Shown here in pieces: positions 1 through 6,590 of a stretch of DNA of 16,810 nt. Position numbers and translations under genes: made by a program. The first letter of the stretch is position 1. Every line of letters begins with the position of its first letter. Below the pieces are notes generated by a model that was given only the letters and a program-made list of their open reading frames with translations, did not search any database and was not told where the DNA came from. The stretch is from Paracoccaceae bacterium (GTDB lineage Bacteria; Pseudomonadota; Alphaproteobacteria; Rhodobacterales; Rhodobacteraceae), in the NCBI GenBank assembly GCA_024304875.1, contig JAMWZF010000024.1, forward strand, positions 1 through 16,810. Reading direction: 5' to 3'.

Positions 1-1
1 C

Positions 2-151
2 CTCACCGCCGACGCCGACCCGCGCAACCGTGCCTCCGTCGCCCTCCTGACCCGGCTGGGGTTCGAGGTGACGGGCTTCGCCCGCGACACCTTCTGCGTC
101 GGCGGCGAGATGTCGGACAGCGTCTACATGGCCCTCAAGCGCCCCCGCTGA
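2..151 (+). CDS. GNAT family N-acetyltransferase, C-terminal fragment
   Basis: The window opens inside this gene; 49 residues and a TGA stop are visible. The tail reads DPRNRASVALLTRLGFEV followed by a Met-Ala-Leu strand. This is the end of the acetyl-CoA-binding fold of RimJ/RimL-type GNAT enzymes, where an Asn-x-x-Ser helix precedes the Leu-Gly-Phe turn. Such enzymes transfer acetyl from acetyl-CoA to an amine of a protein N-terminus or small molecule; the substrate cannot be told from this fragment. It runs convergently towards the enoyl-CoA hydratase gene, with 64 bases between the stops. The family assignment is fairly safe; the subfamily is a guess because the N-terminal part is off the window. 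Confidence 0.72.
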   Translation, partial: LTADADPRNRASVALLTRLGFEVTGFARDTFCVGGEMSDSVYMALKRPR

Positions 152-194
152 CCGACGATCTTGCCGCAGCCGTCGCCGCCCTGGAGGTCGAGGT

Positions 195-216
195 GGGCGC
201 CTGCACCCCGGCGCCC
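195..216. terminator. Hairpin between convergent genes
   Basis: A perfect 7-bp inverted repeat (GGGCGCC, 8-base loop, GGCGCCC) lies between the two convergent stop codons and touches the TAG of the enoyl-CoA hydratase gene. There is no T-tract on either strand, so it is not a canonical intrinsic terminator. It may act as a 3'-end stabiliser or assist Rho-dependent ending of both transcripts. The repeat is seen; the role is inference. Confidence 0.3.
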
Positions 217-992
217 TAGCGTCCTTCGTAGACGGCCGGACGCTTTTCAAGGAAAGCGACCACGCCCTCGCGGAAATCGCGGGTCTGGCCGCATTTGCCC
301 TGAAGCTGGGCTTCGGTCAGCAGTTGCTGATCGAGGTCGTTGCCCCAGGACCCCCGCAGCGCCGCCTTGACGTGCCGGTAGGCCTCGGTCGGCCCCTTGG
401 CAAGGTGGGCGGCACGGGCGCGCCAGTGGTCGGCGAAGGCCTCGTCCGGCACCGCTTCCCAGATCATCCCCCAGTCGCTGGCCTGCCGGGCGCCGATCGG
501 CTCGGCGAAAAGGGCCGCGCCCATCGCCTTGGCCGCACCCATCTGGCGGGGGAGCCAGTAGGTCCCGCCGGCGTCCGGGATCAGGCCGATGCGGGTGAAG
601 GCCTGGATGAAGCTGGCGCTTTCCGCGGCGATCACCACATCGGCGGCGAGGGCGAGGTTGGCCCCTGCCCCTGCGGCAGTGCCGTTCACCGCGCTGATGG
701 TGGGGATCGGACAGTCGAAGAGCGCCTTCAGCATCGGCACGTATTCGTCGCGGAGCGTCCGTTCGAGGTCGAGGCTGGCCGCGTTGCCGCCGTCGCCGAG
801 ATCCTGGCCCGAGCAGAAGGCCCGGCCGGTGCCGGTCATCACCAGCACCCGCGCTCGACCTTCGACCGCCTTGACCGCATGGGTGATCTCGGCCCGCATC
901 TGGGCGTTGAGGGCGTTCATCACCGCGGGCCGGTTCAGCGTCAGGACGGCAATGCCCTGCGCGATGTCCAGCGTGATGGCCTGGTACTCCAT
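216..992 (-). CDS. paaG: Enoyl-CoA hydratase/isomerase family protein, PaaG-like
   Basis: This 258-residue crotonase-fold enzyme has the usual length for the family. The oxyanion-hole segments are visible at residues 58-65 (AFCSGQDL) and around 104-111 (GTAAGAGA). The segment FIQAFTRIGLIPDAGG (about 128-143) is the hallmark of PaaG, with Asp140 in the position of the catalytic Asp. PaaG isomerises the ring-1,2-epoxide of phenylacetyl-CoA to an oxepin-CoA in aerobic phenylacetate degradation; related enzymes hydrate or isomerise other acyl-CoAs. No other paa gene is present here, so a broader acyl-CoA role is possible. The ATG is preceded by AAGGAG with 6-base spacing. It is the last gene of the minus-strand block, 77 bases after ccmH. 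Crotonase membership is certain; the symbol is moderately supported. Confidence 0.82.
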   Translation of the reverse strand: MEYQAITLDIAQGIAVLTLNRPAVMNALNAQMRAEITHAVKAVEGRARVLVMTGTGRAFCSGQDLGDGGNAASLDLERTLRDEYVPMLKALFDCPIPTISAVNGTAAGAGANLALAADVVIAAESASFIQAFTRIGLIPDAGGTYWLPRQMGAAKAMGAALFAEPIGARQASDWGMIWEAVPDEAFADHWRARAAHLAKGPTEAYRHVKAALRGSWGNDLDQQLLTEAQLQGKCGQTRDFREGVVAFLEKRPAVYEGR

Positions 993-1004
993 GGCGTGCT
1001 CCTT

Positions 1005-1064
1005 CGTTCCCCGGCTGACGTCGCGGCCAACTTAAGCTTTGCTGGCGCGCGCGAAAGGGGAACG
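1005..1064. repeat. 8-bp inverted repeat in the ccmH-paaG intergenic region
   Basis: CGTTCCCC (1005-1012) and GGGGAACG (1057-1064) are perfect inverted copies separated by 44 bases. They nearly fill the gap between the ccmH stop and the Shine-Dalgarno of the paaG-like gene. The loop contains CTTAAG and AAGCTT palindromes. If transcribed, the arms could form a long stem ending just before the AAGGAG. No T-tract follows, so a terminator is unlikely. Function unknown. Confidence 0.35.
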
Positions 1065-1069
1065 ATGCG

Positions 1070-1519
1070 TCATTCGTCGCCCAGCAGCGCCTTCAGCCGC
1101 CGTTCCTCGTCGTCGGTGAGGTCCGCCGCCTCGCCCGCGCGGGCCCGTTCGCGCACCACCCGGCGGCCGACCAGCAGCGCGAGGATCAGCATGGCCGGCC
1201 CCGCCAGCCAGAGGACGAGGTTCGCGCCGTCCGTCGTGGGCCGCAAGAGGACGTATTCGCCGTAGCGGTCGACGATGTACTGCACCGCCTCTTCGTCGGT
1301 GTCGCCCGCCACCAGCCGCTCGCGCAGCAGCACGCGCAGGTCGCCGGCCAGCTCTGCGTGGCTCTCGTCGATGCTCTCGTTCTGGCAGACCGGGCAGCGC
1401 AGGCCCTGGGAGATCTCGCGCGCCCGCGCCTCGAGCGCGGGGTCGTCCAGCACCTCGCCGGGCTCCACCGCCCAGAGCGGCGCGGCGAGCAAGGACAGAA
1501 CCAGAGCCAGACGCCTCAT
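1070..1519 (-). CDS. ccmH: Cytochrome c-type biogenesis protein CcmH
   Basis: CcmH is the membrane-anchored periplasmic thiol-disulfide protein of system I cytochrome c maturation. It reduces the CxxCH haem-binding site of apocytochrome c so that CcmF can attach haem. The 149-residue protein has a signal peptide (about 1-17), the diagnostic LRCPVCQNESI motif near residues 41-51 with the two redox cysteines, and one transmembrane helix at about 101-119. A charged cytoplasmic tail ends in the Asp-Asp-Glu-Glu-Arg-Arg-Leu type sequence common in alphaproteobacteria. Its ATG overlaps the ccmF stop as ATGA, indicating translational coupling. It lacks the fused TPR region of E. coli CcmH; that part (CcmI/CycH) must be encoded elsewhere. 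Identification is secure. Confidence 0.95.
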   Translation of the reverse strand: MRRLALVLSLLAAPLWAVEPGEVLDDPALEARAREISQGLRCPVCQNESIDESHAELAGDLRVLLRERLVAGDTDEEAVQYIVDRYGEYVLLRPTTDGANLVLWLAGPAMLILALLVGRRVVRERARAGEAADLTDDEERRLKALLGDE

Positions 1520-3495
1520 TCGGCCGGCACCCCGCGCGGGCCCGAGGGGGCCCTTGCCGCCCCCGCCGCGACCCTGAGCCGCCGGTCGGTGAGCGAGATC
1601 AGCCCGCCGAGCGCCATCAGGATCGACCCGCCCCAGATCCAGTTCGACAAGGGCTTGATGTGCGAGCGCAGCGCCCAGCCGCCACCTTCCTGCGCGTCCC
1701 CGATGACGATGTAGAGGTCGCGGAGAACCCCGTTGGCGATCCCCGCCTCGGTGGTCGGCATCCTGGCGACGGGGTAGAACCTTTTTTCAGGAAAGACCGT
1801 CGCCACCTGCCGGTCGCCCCGGTAGAGCGCGACGGTCGCCTTGGTGGTGGTGTAGTTCGCCTCCTGGAGCCGGTCCACGGCCTCCAGTTCCACGGCATAG
1901 CCCCCGACAGCGAACCGCTCGCCCAGCTGTGCGACGCGGATGTCCTCGACAGCCCAGGCCAGATGCCCGGCGATGCCGATGACGGTGATGCCAAGGCCGG
2001 CGTGGGCCGCGGCCTTGCCCCAGTCCGCGCGCGGCAACCGTGTCAGCCGCGACAGGCGTTCGCCCCGCGCCCCCCGCCCGGTCCGCGACCAGAGGTCGAG
2101 CGCGGCGCCGAAGACGACCCAGGCACCCAGCATCAGGCCGAGGGGACCGAGCGCCGACCGCCCGGTCTGCAGCGCGAAGGCCAGCGCACCGATGGCCACG
2201 GCCAGAAGCGCGGCGGGCCAGAGCGGGGTCGCGGCGCGGGCGAGGTTCCCCCTCTTCCAGGCCACCATCGCCCCCACCGGCAGGATCGCCAGCAGCGCCA
2301 TGAAGAAGGGCGTGAAGGCGGCGTCGAAGAAGGGCGGTCCGACGGAGAGGACCCGGCCGAAGGCCATTTCCGCCACCATGGGCCAGAGCGTCCCGACGAA
2401 GACGACGAAGGCCGCGACGGCCAGCAGGATGTTGTTGGCGACCAGCGCGGTTTCCCGGCTGACCACGCCGAAGACGCCCTTGGCCTGCATCACCGGCGCG
2501 CGCCAGGCGAAGAGCGTGAGCGCCCCGCCGACGAAGACGCCGAGGATCAGCAGGATGAACACGCCCCGCTCAGGGTCGTTGGCGAAGGCGTGGACCGAGG
2601 TCAGCACGCCCGAGCGGACGATGAATGTCCCCAGCAGCGAGAACCCGAACGCGAGGATGGCCAGAAGGATCGTCCAGGCCTTCAGCGATTCCCGCTTCTC
2701 CACCACGATGGCCGAATGCAGCAGTGCCGCCGCCAGCAGCCAGGGCATGAAGGAGGCGTTCTCCACCGGGTCCCAGAACCAGAAGCCGCCCCAGCCCAGC
2801 TCGTAATAGGCCCACCAGGAGCCAAGCCCGATGCCGATGGTCAGGAACACCCAGGCCGCCAGTGTCCAGGGCCGCACCCAGCGGCCCCAGGCGGCATCGA
2901 CCTTGCCCTCGATCAGCGCGGCGACGGCGAAGGAGAAGGCCATCGAGAGGCCGACGTAGCCGAGGTAGAGAAACGGCGGATGGAAGGCGAGGCCGGGATC
3001 CTGAAGCAGCGGGTTCAGGTCCTGCCCGTCCAGCGGCGGGAACAGCAGGCGCGTGAAGGGGTTCGAGGTGAAGAGGATGAAGGCGTAGAAGGCGACCGAC
3101 ACCGCCGCCTGCACCGACAGCACCCGCGCCCGGAACGTCGCGCCCAGGTTGCCCCCCCGCACCGCCGCCGCCGCGCCGAAGAGCGTCAGGATCAGCAGCC
3201 AGAGCAGCATGGAGCCCTCGTGGTTCCCCCAGACGCCCGAGATCTTGTAGAGCATCGGTTTGGCGGAATGGGAGTTGAGGGTGACCAGCTGGAGCGAGAA
3301 GTCGCTGGTCACGAAGGCATAGGTCAGCGCCGCGAAGGAAAAGCCGACGAGGATGAGCTGCGAGATCGCCGCCGGCTCGGCCACGGCCATCCAGCCATGC
3401 CAGCCTTTCGCCGCGCCCACCTGCGGCACGATCATCTGCACCAGCCCGAGGGCGAAGCCGAGGATCAGCGCGAAATGTCCAAGTTCCACGATCAT
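1516..3495 (-). CDS. ccmF: Haem lyase CcmF
   Basis: CcmF is the large polytopic inner-membrane haem lyase subunit that takes haem from holo-CcmE and joins it to apocytochrome c. The 659-residue product, counted from ATG at 3495 (MIVELGHFALILG), has the family's normal length and many membrane helices. The tryptophan-rich WWD motif is clear (WWAYYELGWGGFWFWDPVEN, about residues 230-249), and conserved periplasmic histidines are present. The reading frame stays open 25 codons further upstream, but that part is unlike any CcmF and the known N-terminus starts with this Met-Ile-x-Glu-Leu-Gly. The ribosome binding site is weak (AGGG, about 9 bases upstream). It overlaps ccmH by 4 bases and is separated from ccmE, its usual upstream neighbour, by the three-gene lysis cassette. 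Confidence 0.96.
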   Translation of the reverse strand: MIVELGHFALILGFALGLVQMIVPQVGAAKGWHGWMAVAEPAAISQLILVGFSFAALTYAFVTSDFSLQLVTLNSHSAKPMLYKISGVWGNHEGSMLLWLLILTLFGAAAAVRGGNLGATFRARVLSVQAAVSVAFYAFILFTSNPFTRLLFPPLDGQDLNPLLQDPGLAFHPPFLYLGYVGLSMAFSFAVAALIEGKVDAAWGRWVRPWTLAAWVFLTIGIGLGSWWAYYELGWGGFWFWDPVENASFMPWLLAAALLHSAIVVEKRESLKAWTILLAILAFGFSLLGTFIVRSGVLTSVHAFANDPERGVFILLILGVFVGGALTLFAWRAPVMQAKGVFGVVSRETALVANNILLAVAAFVVFVGTLWPMVAEMAFGRVLSVGPPFFDAAFTPFFMALLAILPVGAMVAWKRGNLARAATPLWPAALLAVAIGALAFALQTGRSALGPLGLMLGAWVVFGAALDLWSRTGRGARGERLSRLTRLPRADWGKAAAHAGLGITVIGIAGHLAWAVEDIRVAQLGERFAVGGYAVELEAVDRLQEANYTTTKATVALYRGDRQVATVFPEKRFYPVARMPTTEAGIANGVLRDLYIVIGDAQEGGGWALRSHIKPLSNWIWGGSILMALGGLISLTDRRLRVAAGAARAPSGPRGVPAE

Positions 3496-3506
3496 GGGCC
3501 GGACCC

Positions 3507-3536
3507 TATATCGCGAGGCGCCGGGGCAAAACTCAA
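3507..3536 (-). promoter_or_regulatory. Possible ccmF promoter
   Basis: On the minus strand TTGAGT (3536-3531) is followed after 18 bases by GATATA (3512-3507), 12 bases before the ccmF ATG. The -35 matches four of six consensus bases and the -10 only three, so this is a weak call. Its position, after the hairpin that ends the lysis cassette, fits independent transcription of ccmF-ccmH. Confidence 0.3.
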
Positions 3537-3547
3537 TTCGGTGGGAG

Positions 3548-3576
3548 CCGGGGGCGCGCTGGCGTCGCACCCCCGG
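3548..3576 (-). terminator. Strong hairpin directly after the lysis cassette
   Basis: CCGGGGG (3548-3554) and CCCCCGG (3570-3576) form a perfect 7-bp GC stem, extendable past one mismatch by three more pairs (GCG/CGC). The hairpin begins at the base next to the stop codon of the small membrane protein gene. No T-tract follows immediately on the minus strand; a TTTT comes about 18 bases later. It could attenuate read-through between the lysis genes and ccmF or protect the 3' end. The stem is seen; the role is inferred. Confidence 0.4.
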
Positions 3577-3792
3577 TCAGGTCGTCACCGGCAGGGACAG
3601 CCCGCCCCGGATCATGTAGGCCAGGACGCCGAGCAGCAGCGCGCCGATCACCAGCCGGACCAGCCATTTCAGCGTGTCCTCGATGGCGCTCAGGCGTTTC
3701 TCCACGTTCGAGCGATGCACGTCATCCACTGCGACCCGGGTCTCGAGCGCCCCGAGGCGCGCCTCCATGCTGCCGAAGCGCTCCTCGCTCAT
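3577..3792 (-). CDS. Small coiled-coil single-span membrane protein, XhlA-like lysis accessory
   Basis: This 71-residue protein starts at ATG 3792 (MSEERFGSMEARLGALETRV). Residues 1-42 are a heptad-patterned, charged coiled coil and residues 43-60 a single hydrophobic helix (LVRLVIGALLLGVLAYMI), followed by a short tail. This plan matches phage XhlA/haemolysin-type proteins encoded beside holins. The start overlaps the holin stop as ATGA, so the two are almost certainly co-translated. The same frame is open further upstream, but that part lies wholly within the holin gene and is low-complexity. It may assist holin assembly or anchor the endolysin at the membrane; no enzymatic motif is visible. 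The architecture is clear; naming it XhlA-like is inference from shape and context. Confidence 0.75.
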   Translation of the reverse strand: MSEERFGSMEARLGALETRVAVDDVHRSNVEKRLSAIEDTLKWLVRLVIGALLLGVLAYMIRGGLSLPVTT

Positions 3793-4340
3793 TTGCCGGC
3801 CTGCCAGTCCGCCAGGGCGGGGTTCGGACCGTCGCCGGCCTCGGGCGCCGAGGTTTCGACCAGCCCCGCCCCCGCCGCCAGCGCATCGAGCGACCGGATG
3901 TTGGCCGTCACCTGCGGTGTCCGGGCGACGATCTGGGCGATGCTCTCCTGGAACTCCTGCCCCTTCGCCTGGTGCCGCGCCCCGAAATAGAAGCTGACGA
4001 TCGCCCCCATCAGCCACCAGAGCGGCTCGGGCACCAGGGCAATCCCCTGCATCCGCGCGGCGAACCAGATCGGGTCGACCATCGCCATGACCATCAGCCC
4101 GATTGTCCCGAAGGCCAGCATCGGGCGCGGCAGCCGGTTCAGCCCGTCGATCATCCGGTCGAAGATCCCCCTGCGCGGCTGGGCGAACTCGGCGGCGAAC
4201 TGGGCCAGCGTCGCCTGCTTGAGCTGCCCCTCGCGGACGCCCGCCTGCTCGGCGTTCTCGCGGAACACCTCCGCCGTCTCGGCGATCACGTTACGCCCGC
4301 TGCCGAACATCATGCCGAAGAAATCCTGCATCAGCCCCAT
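3789..4340 (-). CDS. Holin family protein (Holin_3TMs type)
   Basis: The 183-residue protein has an amphipathic N-terminus (MGLMQDFFGMMFGSGRN), a helical linker, then two strong hydrophobic segments at about 74-97 and 106-121 and a polar, acidic C-terminus. The segment FDRMIDGLNRLPRPMLAFGT followed by Val-Asp-Pro-x-Trp-Phe is typical of the holin family found in gene transfer agent and prophage lysis modules of alphaproteobacteria. Such holins form membrane lesions that let a cytoplasmic muramidase reach the cell wall. The ATG at 4340 lies inside the end of the muramidase gene (10-base overlap). A second in-frame ATG (codon 4) forms TGATG with the muramidase stop, so re-initiation could occur at either. 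Family assignment rests on topology, recognisable sequence and neighbours. Confidence 0.82.
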   Translation of the reverse strand: MGLMQDFFGMMFGSGRNVIAETAEVFRENAEQAGVREGQLKQATLAQFAAEFAQPRRGIFDRMIDGLNRLPRPMLAFGTIGLMVMAMVDPIWFAARMQGIALVPEPLWWLMGAIVSFYFGARHQAKGQEFQESIAQIVARTPQVTANIRSLDALAAGAGLVETSAPEAGDGPNPALADWQAGK

Positions 4341-4948
4341 GACGCCACCCGTTGCCGGTGTTCGGCCTCGGTCAGGTGATACTTGGGCGCGATGAACTCC
4401 TCGGCCCGCGTGATCCAGCCGCCTTTCCCGCCGTCACGGCGCCGGGCGTACTTGCGGCTGGTGGGCCGGCTGTCGGCGAGGGCGTAGTAGTAGTTGCGCC
4501 GGGCGATACCGTAGGCGTCCGCGATGTGGTGCGGCGCGGCCTCGGCGGCCTCGTGCGCGGCGCGGATGGTCTGCGGCCCGATGATCCCGTCCACCGTCAC
4601 CTCGATGCGCATGTCGCGGATCAGGCGCTGGAGGATCTTGACCGCGTTGGCGCCCGAATTGACGTACATGTCAAAGACGCTCGCGTGCAGGACGAGGGGC
4701 AGCTTGTCGATCTTCGGCCCGTAGAAGTAGTGATCGACGAAGATCTGCGTGGCCTGGTCGCGGGTCAGGCGGCGCACGTCCGCCTCGGTCACCGCGTCGT
4801 CGCCGTCGAGGTCGAGCCCAAGCCGCCGCATGGTGTGGATCGTCACGCCGTATTTCGTGGCGCCGCCCGGATCGTCGGGGTCGTTCACGAAGCCGCCTTC
4901 GCGGGCGACGATTTCCTCGGCGATCTGCCGGACAGAGAATGTGGACAT
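4331..4948 (-). CDS. GH108-family N-acetylmuramidase (endolysin)
   Basis: This 205-residue protein cleaves peptidoglycan glycan strands. Residues 1-95 form the glycoside hydrolase 108 domain (formerly DUF847), with EGGFVNDPDDPGGATKYGVT at 17-36; Glu17 is the expected catalytic acid. The rest is the PG_binding_3-type domain, recognised by VDGIIGPQT and a Tyr-rich helix. There is no signal peptide or anchor, so it needs a holin to reach the wall, and a holin gene overlaps its 3' end. It starts 46 bases after ccmE. In Rhodobacter capsulatus a DUF847-type endolysin and holin, encoded away from the main cluster, release gene transfer agent particles; this pair is a plausible equivalent. The start is fixed by MSTFSVRQIAEEIV, but the upstream binding site is poor and lies in a hairpin. 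Confidence 0.9.
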   Translation of the reverse strand: MSTFSVRQIAEEIVAREGGFVNDPDDPGGATKYGVTIHTMRRLGLDLDGDDAVTEADVRRLTRDQATQIFVDHYFYGPKIDKLPLVLHASVFDMYVNSGANAVKILQRLIRDMRIEVTVDGIIGPQTIRAAHEAAEAAPHHIADAYGIARRNYYYALADSRPTSRKYARRRDGGKGGWITRAEEFIAPKYHLTEAEHRQRVASWG

Positions 4949-4954
4949 GGGGCC

Positions 4955-4975
4955 CCCCGCGACTCGGTTGCGGGG
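4955..4975 (-). promoter_or_regulatory. Hairpin covering the endolysin ribosome binding region
   Basis: CCCCGC (4955-4960) and GCGGGG (4970-4975) are perfect inverted repeats with a 9-base loop. On the transcript the 3' arm is the G-rich run just before the endolysin ATG (4948). It is the only Shine-Dalgarno-like sequence there, and no AGGAG is present. Pairing would hide it, suggesting low or conditional translation of the endolysin. Pairing is seen; regulation is inference. Confidence 0.4.
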
Positions 4976-4994
4976 CGACCCTCATAGGACGGGG

Positions 4995-5465
4995 TTAATT
5001 GGTGGCTGCGCCGGCGTCCGTTGCGTCCTCGGGGTCCTGGTAGACACCCTGTTCCTTCAGCGCGTCCACGACCTCCTTCGGCATGTAGGTCTCGTCGTGT
5101 TTGGCAAGGATTTCAACGGCCTCGAAGGTGCCGTTGACGTAGCGCCCCTGCCCCACCATGCCCTGCCCCTCGGCGAAGAGGTCGGGCAGGATGCCGGTGT
5201 AGCTGACCGGCACCGTGGCGCCGCCGTCGGTGACGCGGAAGGTGATCGCCTCGCCTTGTCCGCGGACGAGGGAGCCGTCCTCGACCAGCCCGCCGATGCG
5301 GAAAAGCTCGTTCGGCTCGGGCGGTTCGGCCAGCACTTGGGAGGGCGAGCGGAAGAAGTTGATCCCGTCGCGCATGGCGTAGCCGATCAGGCCGGTGGAG
5401 AGGATCAGCGCGGCGAAGGTCACCAGGATGATCTGCACCCGGCGCTGTTTCTTGAGGCTCTTCAT
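4995..5465 (-). CDS. ccmE: Periplasmic haem chaperone CcmE
   Basis: CcmE covalently binds haem through a histidine after transfer by CcmC and delivers it to CcmF. The 156-residue protein has a short basic cytoplasmic N-terminus (MKSLKKQRR), one membrane helix (about 10-30) and a periplasmic OB-fold. The diagnostic LAKHDETYMP segment places His123 and Tyr127 where E. coli CcmE has its haem-binding His and axial Tyr. The acidic tail (PEDATDAGAATN) is flexible and typical. The GAGG of its ribosome binding site overlaps the argC stop codon, with only 10 bases between genes, so translation is coupled to argC. Its partner ccmF lies 1.5 kb downstream, beyond the lysis genes. Identification is secure. 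Confidence 0.96.
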   Translation of the reverse strand: MKSLKKQRRVQIILVTFAALILSTGLIGYAMRDGINFFRSPSQVLAEPPEPNELFRIGGLVEDGSLVRGQGEAITFRVTDGGATVPVSYTGILPDLFAEGQGMVGQGRYVNGTFEAVEILAKHDETYMPKEVVDALKEQGVYQDPEDATDAGAATN

Positions 5466-5475
5466 GACGCGGGCC

Positions 5476-6504
5476 TCATGGGAACACGGGGGCCAGCATC
5501 AGCCCCTCCGTCTCGGGCAGGCCGAGCATCAGGTTGGCGTTCTGGATCGCCTGCCCCGAGGAGCCCTTGCAGAGGTTGTCGAGCGCCGCCGTCACGATGG
5601 TCCGCCCCGTCCGCCGGTCGGCCACCACGCCGAGGTGGCAGAAGTTGGAGCCGCGCACGTCCTTCATCCCCGGGCACTTGCCCATCGGCAGAACGTGCAG
5701 GAAGGGCTCGTCCTTGTAGGCGGTGGTCAGCGCGTCGTGCACCGCCCCGGCCTCGCCCTTGACGTAGGCGGTGGCGTAGATGCCCCGGCTGGCGGGGATC
5801 AGGTGGGGGGTGAACATGATCTCGACCGGGCGGCCGGCGATGGCGCTGAACTCCTGGTCGAACTCGCCGAGGTGCCGGTGCTTGCCGCCGACGGAATAGG
5901 CGGTGACGTTCTCGGTCATCTCGGCGGTCAGCAGGTTCTCCTTGGCCGAGCGGCCCGCGCCCGAGGCCCCCACTTTCAGATCGAGGATGATGTCATCGAG
6001 GTCGATGACCCCCGCCGCGATCAGCGGGCGCAGGGCGAACTGGCCCGTGGCCGCGTTGCACCCCGTCCCGGCGATCAGGCGGCCCTTCGCGATGTCGTCC
6101 CGGTAGAACTCGGTCAGGCCATAGACGGCCTCGGCCTGAAGCTCGGGCTGGGCGTGGGGTTTGCCGTACCACGTCTCGTAGGCGGCGGCGTCGCGCAGCC
6201 GGAAGTCCGCGGAGAGGTCCACGATCTTGAGGTCGCGCGGGAGGCCCGCGATCACCTCCTGCGTCGTCCCGTGGGGCAACGCGCAGAAGGCCAGGTCGAT
6301 GCCGGTCAGGTCCACGTCCTCGATGGTCGTCAGCTTCGGCAGGTCGAGATGCGCGAGGTGCGGAAACACCTCGGCCATGGCCATCCCGGCCTTGGAATTG
6401 CCCGAGAGCGCGCCGATCTCCAGCCCCGGATGGGTGGCGATCAGGCGGACGAGCTCGGCCCCGGTATAGCCGGAGGCGCCCAGAATGGCGACGGTATGGG
6501 TCAT
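5476..6504 (-). CDS. argC: N-acetyl-gamma-glutamyl-phosphate reductase ArgC
   Basis: ArgC catalyses the third step of arginine synthesis, the NADPH-dependent reduction of N-acetylglutamyl phosphate to the semialdehyde. The 342-residue protein begins with the Rossmann motif ILGASGYTGAELVRL (7-21). The catalytic cysteine is Cys149 in AGTGCNAATGQ, where most bacteria have a Gly-Cys-Tyr-Pro-Thr; the Gly-Thr-Gly-Cys form is, from memory, usual in Rhodobacterales. The GGKHRHLGEFDQE segment carries the second conserved catalytic residue (His). AAGGGG lies 8 bases before the ATG. It sits 75 bases after murI and 10 bases before ccmE, all in one direction. Identification is secure. Confidence 0.96.
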   Translation of the reverse strand: MTHTVAILGASGYTGAELVRLIATHPGLEIGALSGNSKAGMAMAEVFPHLAHLDLPKLTTIEDVDLTGIDLAFCALPHGTTQEVIAGLPRDLKIVDLSADFRLRDAAAYETWYGKPHAQPELQAEAVYGLTEFYRDDIAKGRLIAGTGCNAATGQFALRPLIAAGVIDLDDIILDLKVGASGAGRSAKENLLTAEMTENVTAYSVGGKHRHLGEFDQEFSAIAGRPVEIMFTPHLIPASRGIYATAYVKGEAGAVHDALTTAYKDEPFLHVLPMGKCPGMKDVRGSNFCHLGVVADRRTGRTIVTAALDNLCKGSSGQAIQNANLMLGLPETEGLMLAPVFP

Positions 6505-6570
6505 GTCAGGCCCCTTTGAATACGGTATGCGATGTAAAGGCGCGGGCGCGGTGCCGCAATGCGTCAGATC

Positions 6571-6590
6571 AAACCGCCTCTAGGCGGCCT
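6571..6590 (-). terminator. Weak hairpin at the murI stop codon
   Basis: CCGCC-TCTA-GGCGG is a perfect 5-bp stem whose loop holds the murI TAG. On the minus strand it extends by G-U and A-U pairs into a TTT. The run of T is too short for a confident intrinsic terminator. It may mark a transcript end or attenuation point between murI and argC. Confidence 0.25.

Noticed and set aside
324..1265. Plus-strand frame spanning the enoyl-CoA hydratase and ccmH genes
   Set aside because: It crosses two real minus-strand genes and their intergenic gap, with no ribosome binding site or family match.
1516..3570. CcmF starting 25 codons earlier
   Set aside because: The extra segment is basic and unlike CcmF, and the family N-terminus begins at the internal Met (3495).
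1660..3990. Very long plus-strand open frame (776 codons) opposite ccmF and the lysis genes
   Set aside because: It is antisense to well-recognised genes, rich in Arg, Gly, Pro, His and Asp as expected from the high-GC opposite strand, and resembles no family.
4990..4998. TTAACC CtrA half-site on the minus strand upstream of the endolysin
   Set aside because: The TTAA is made by the ccmE stop codon and has no second TTAA-like half at N7 spacing.
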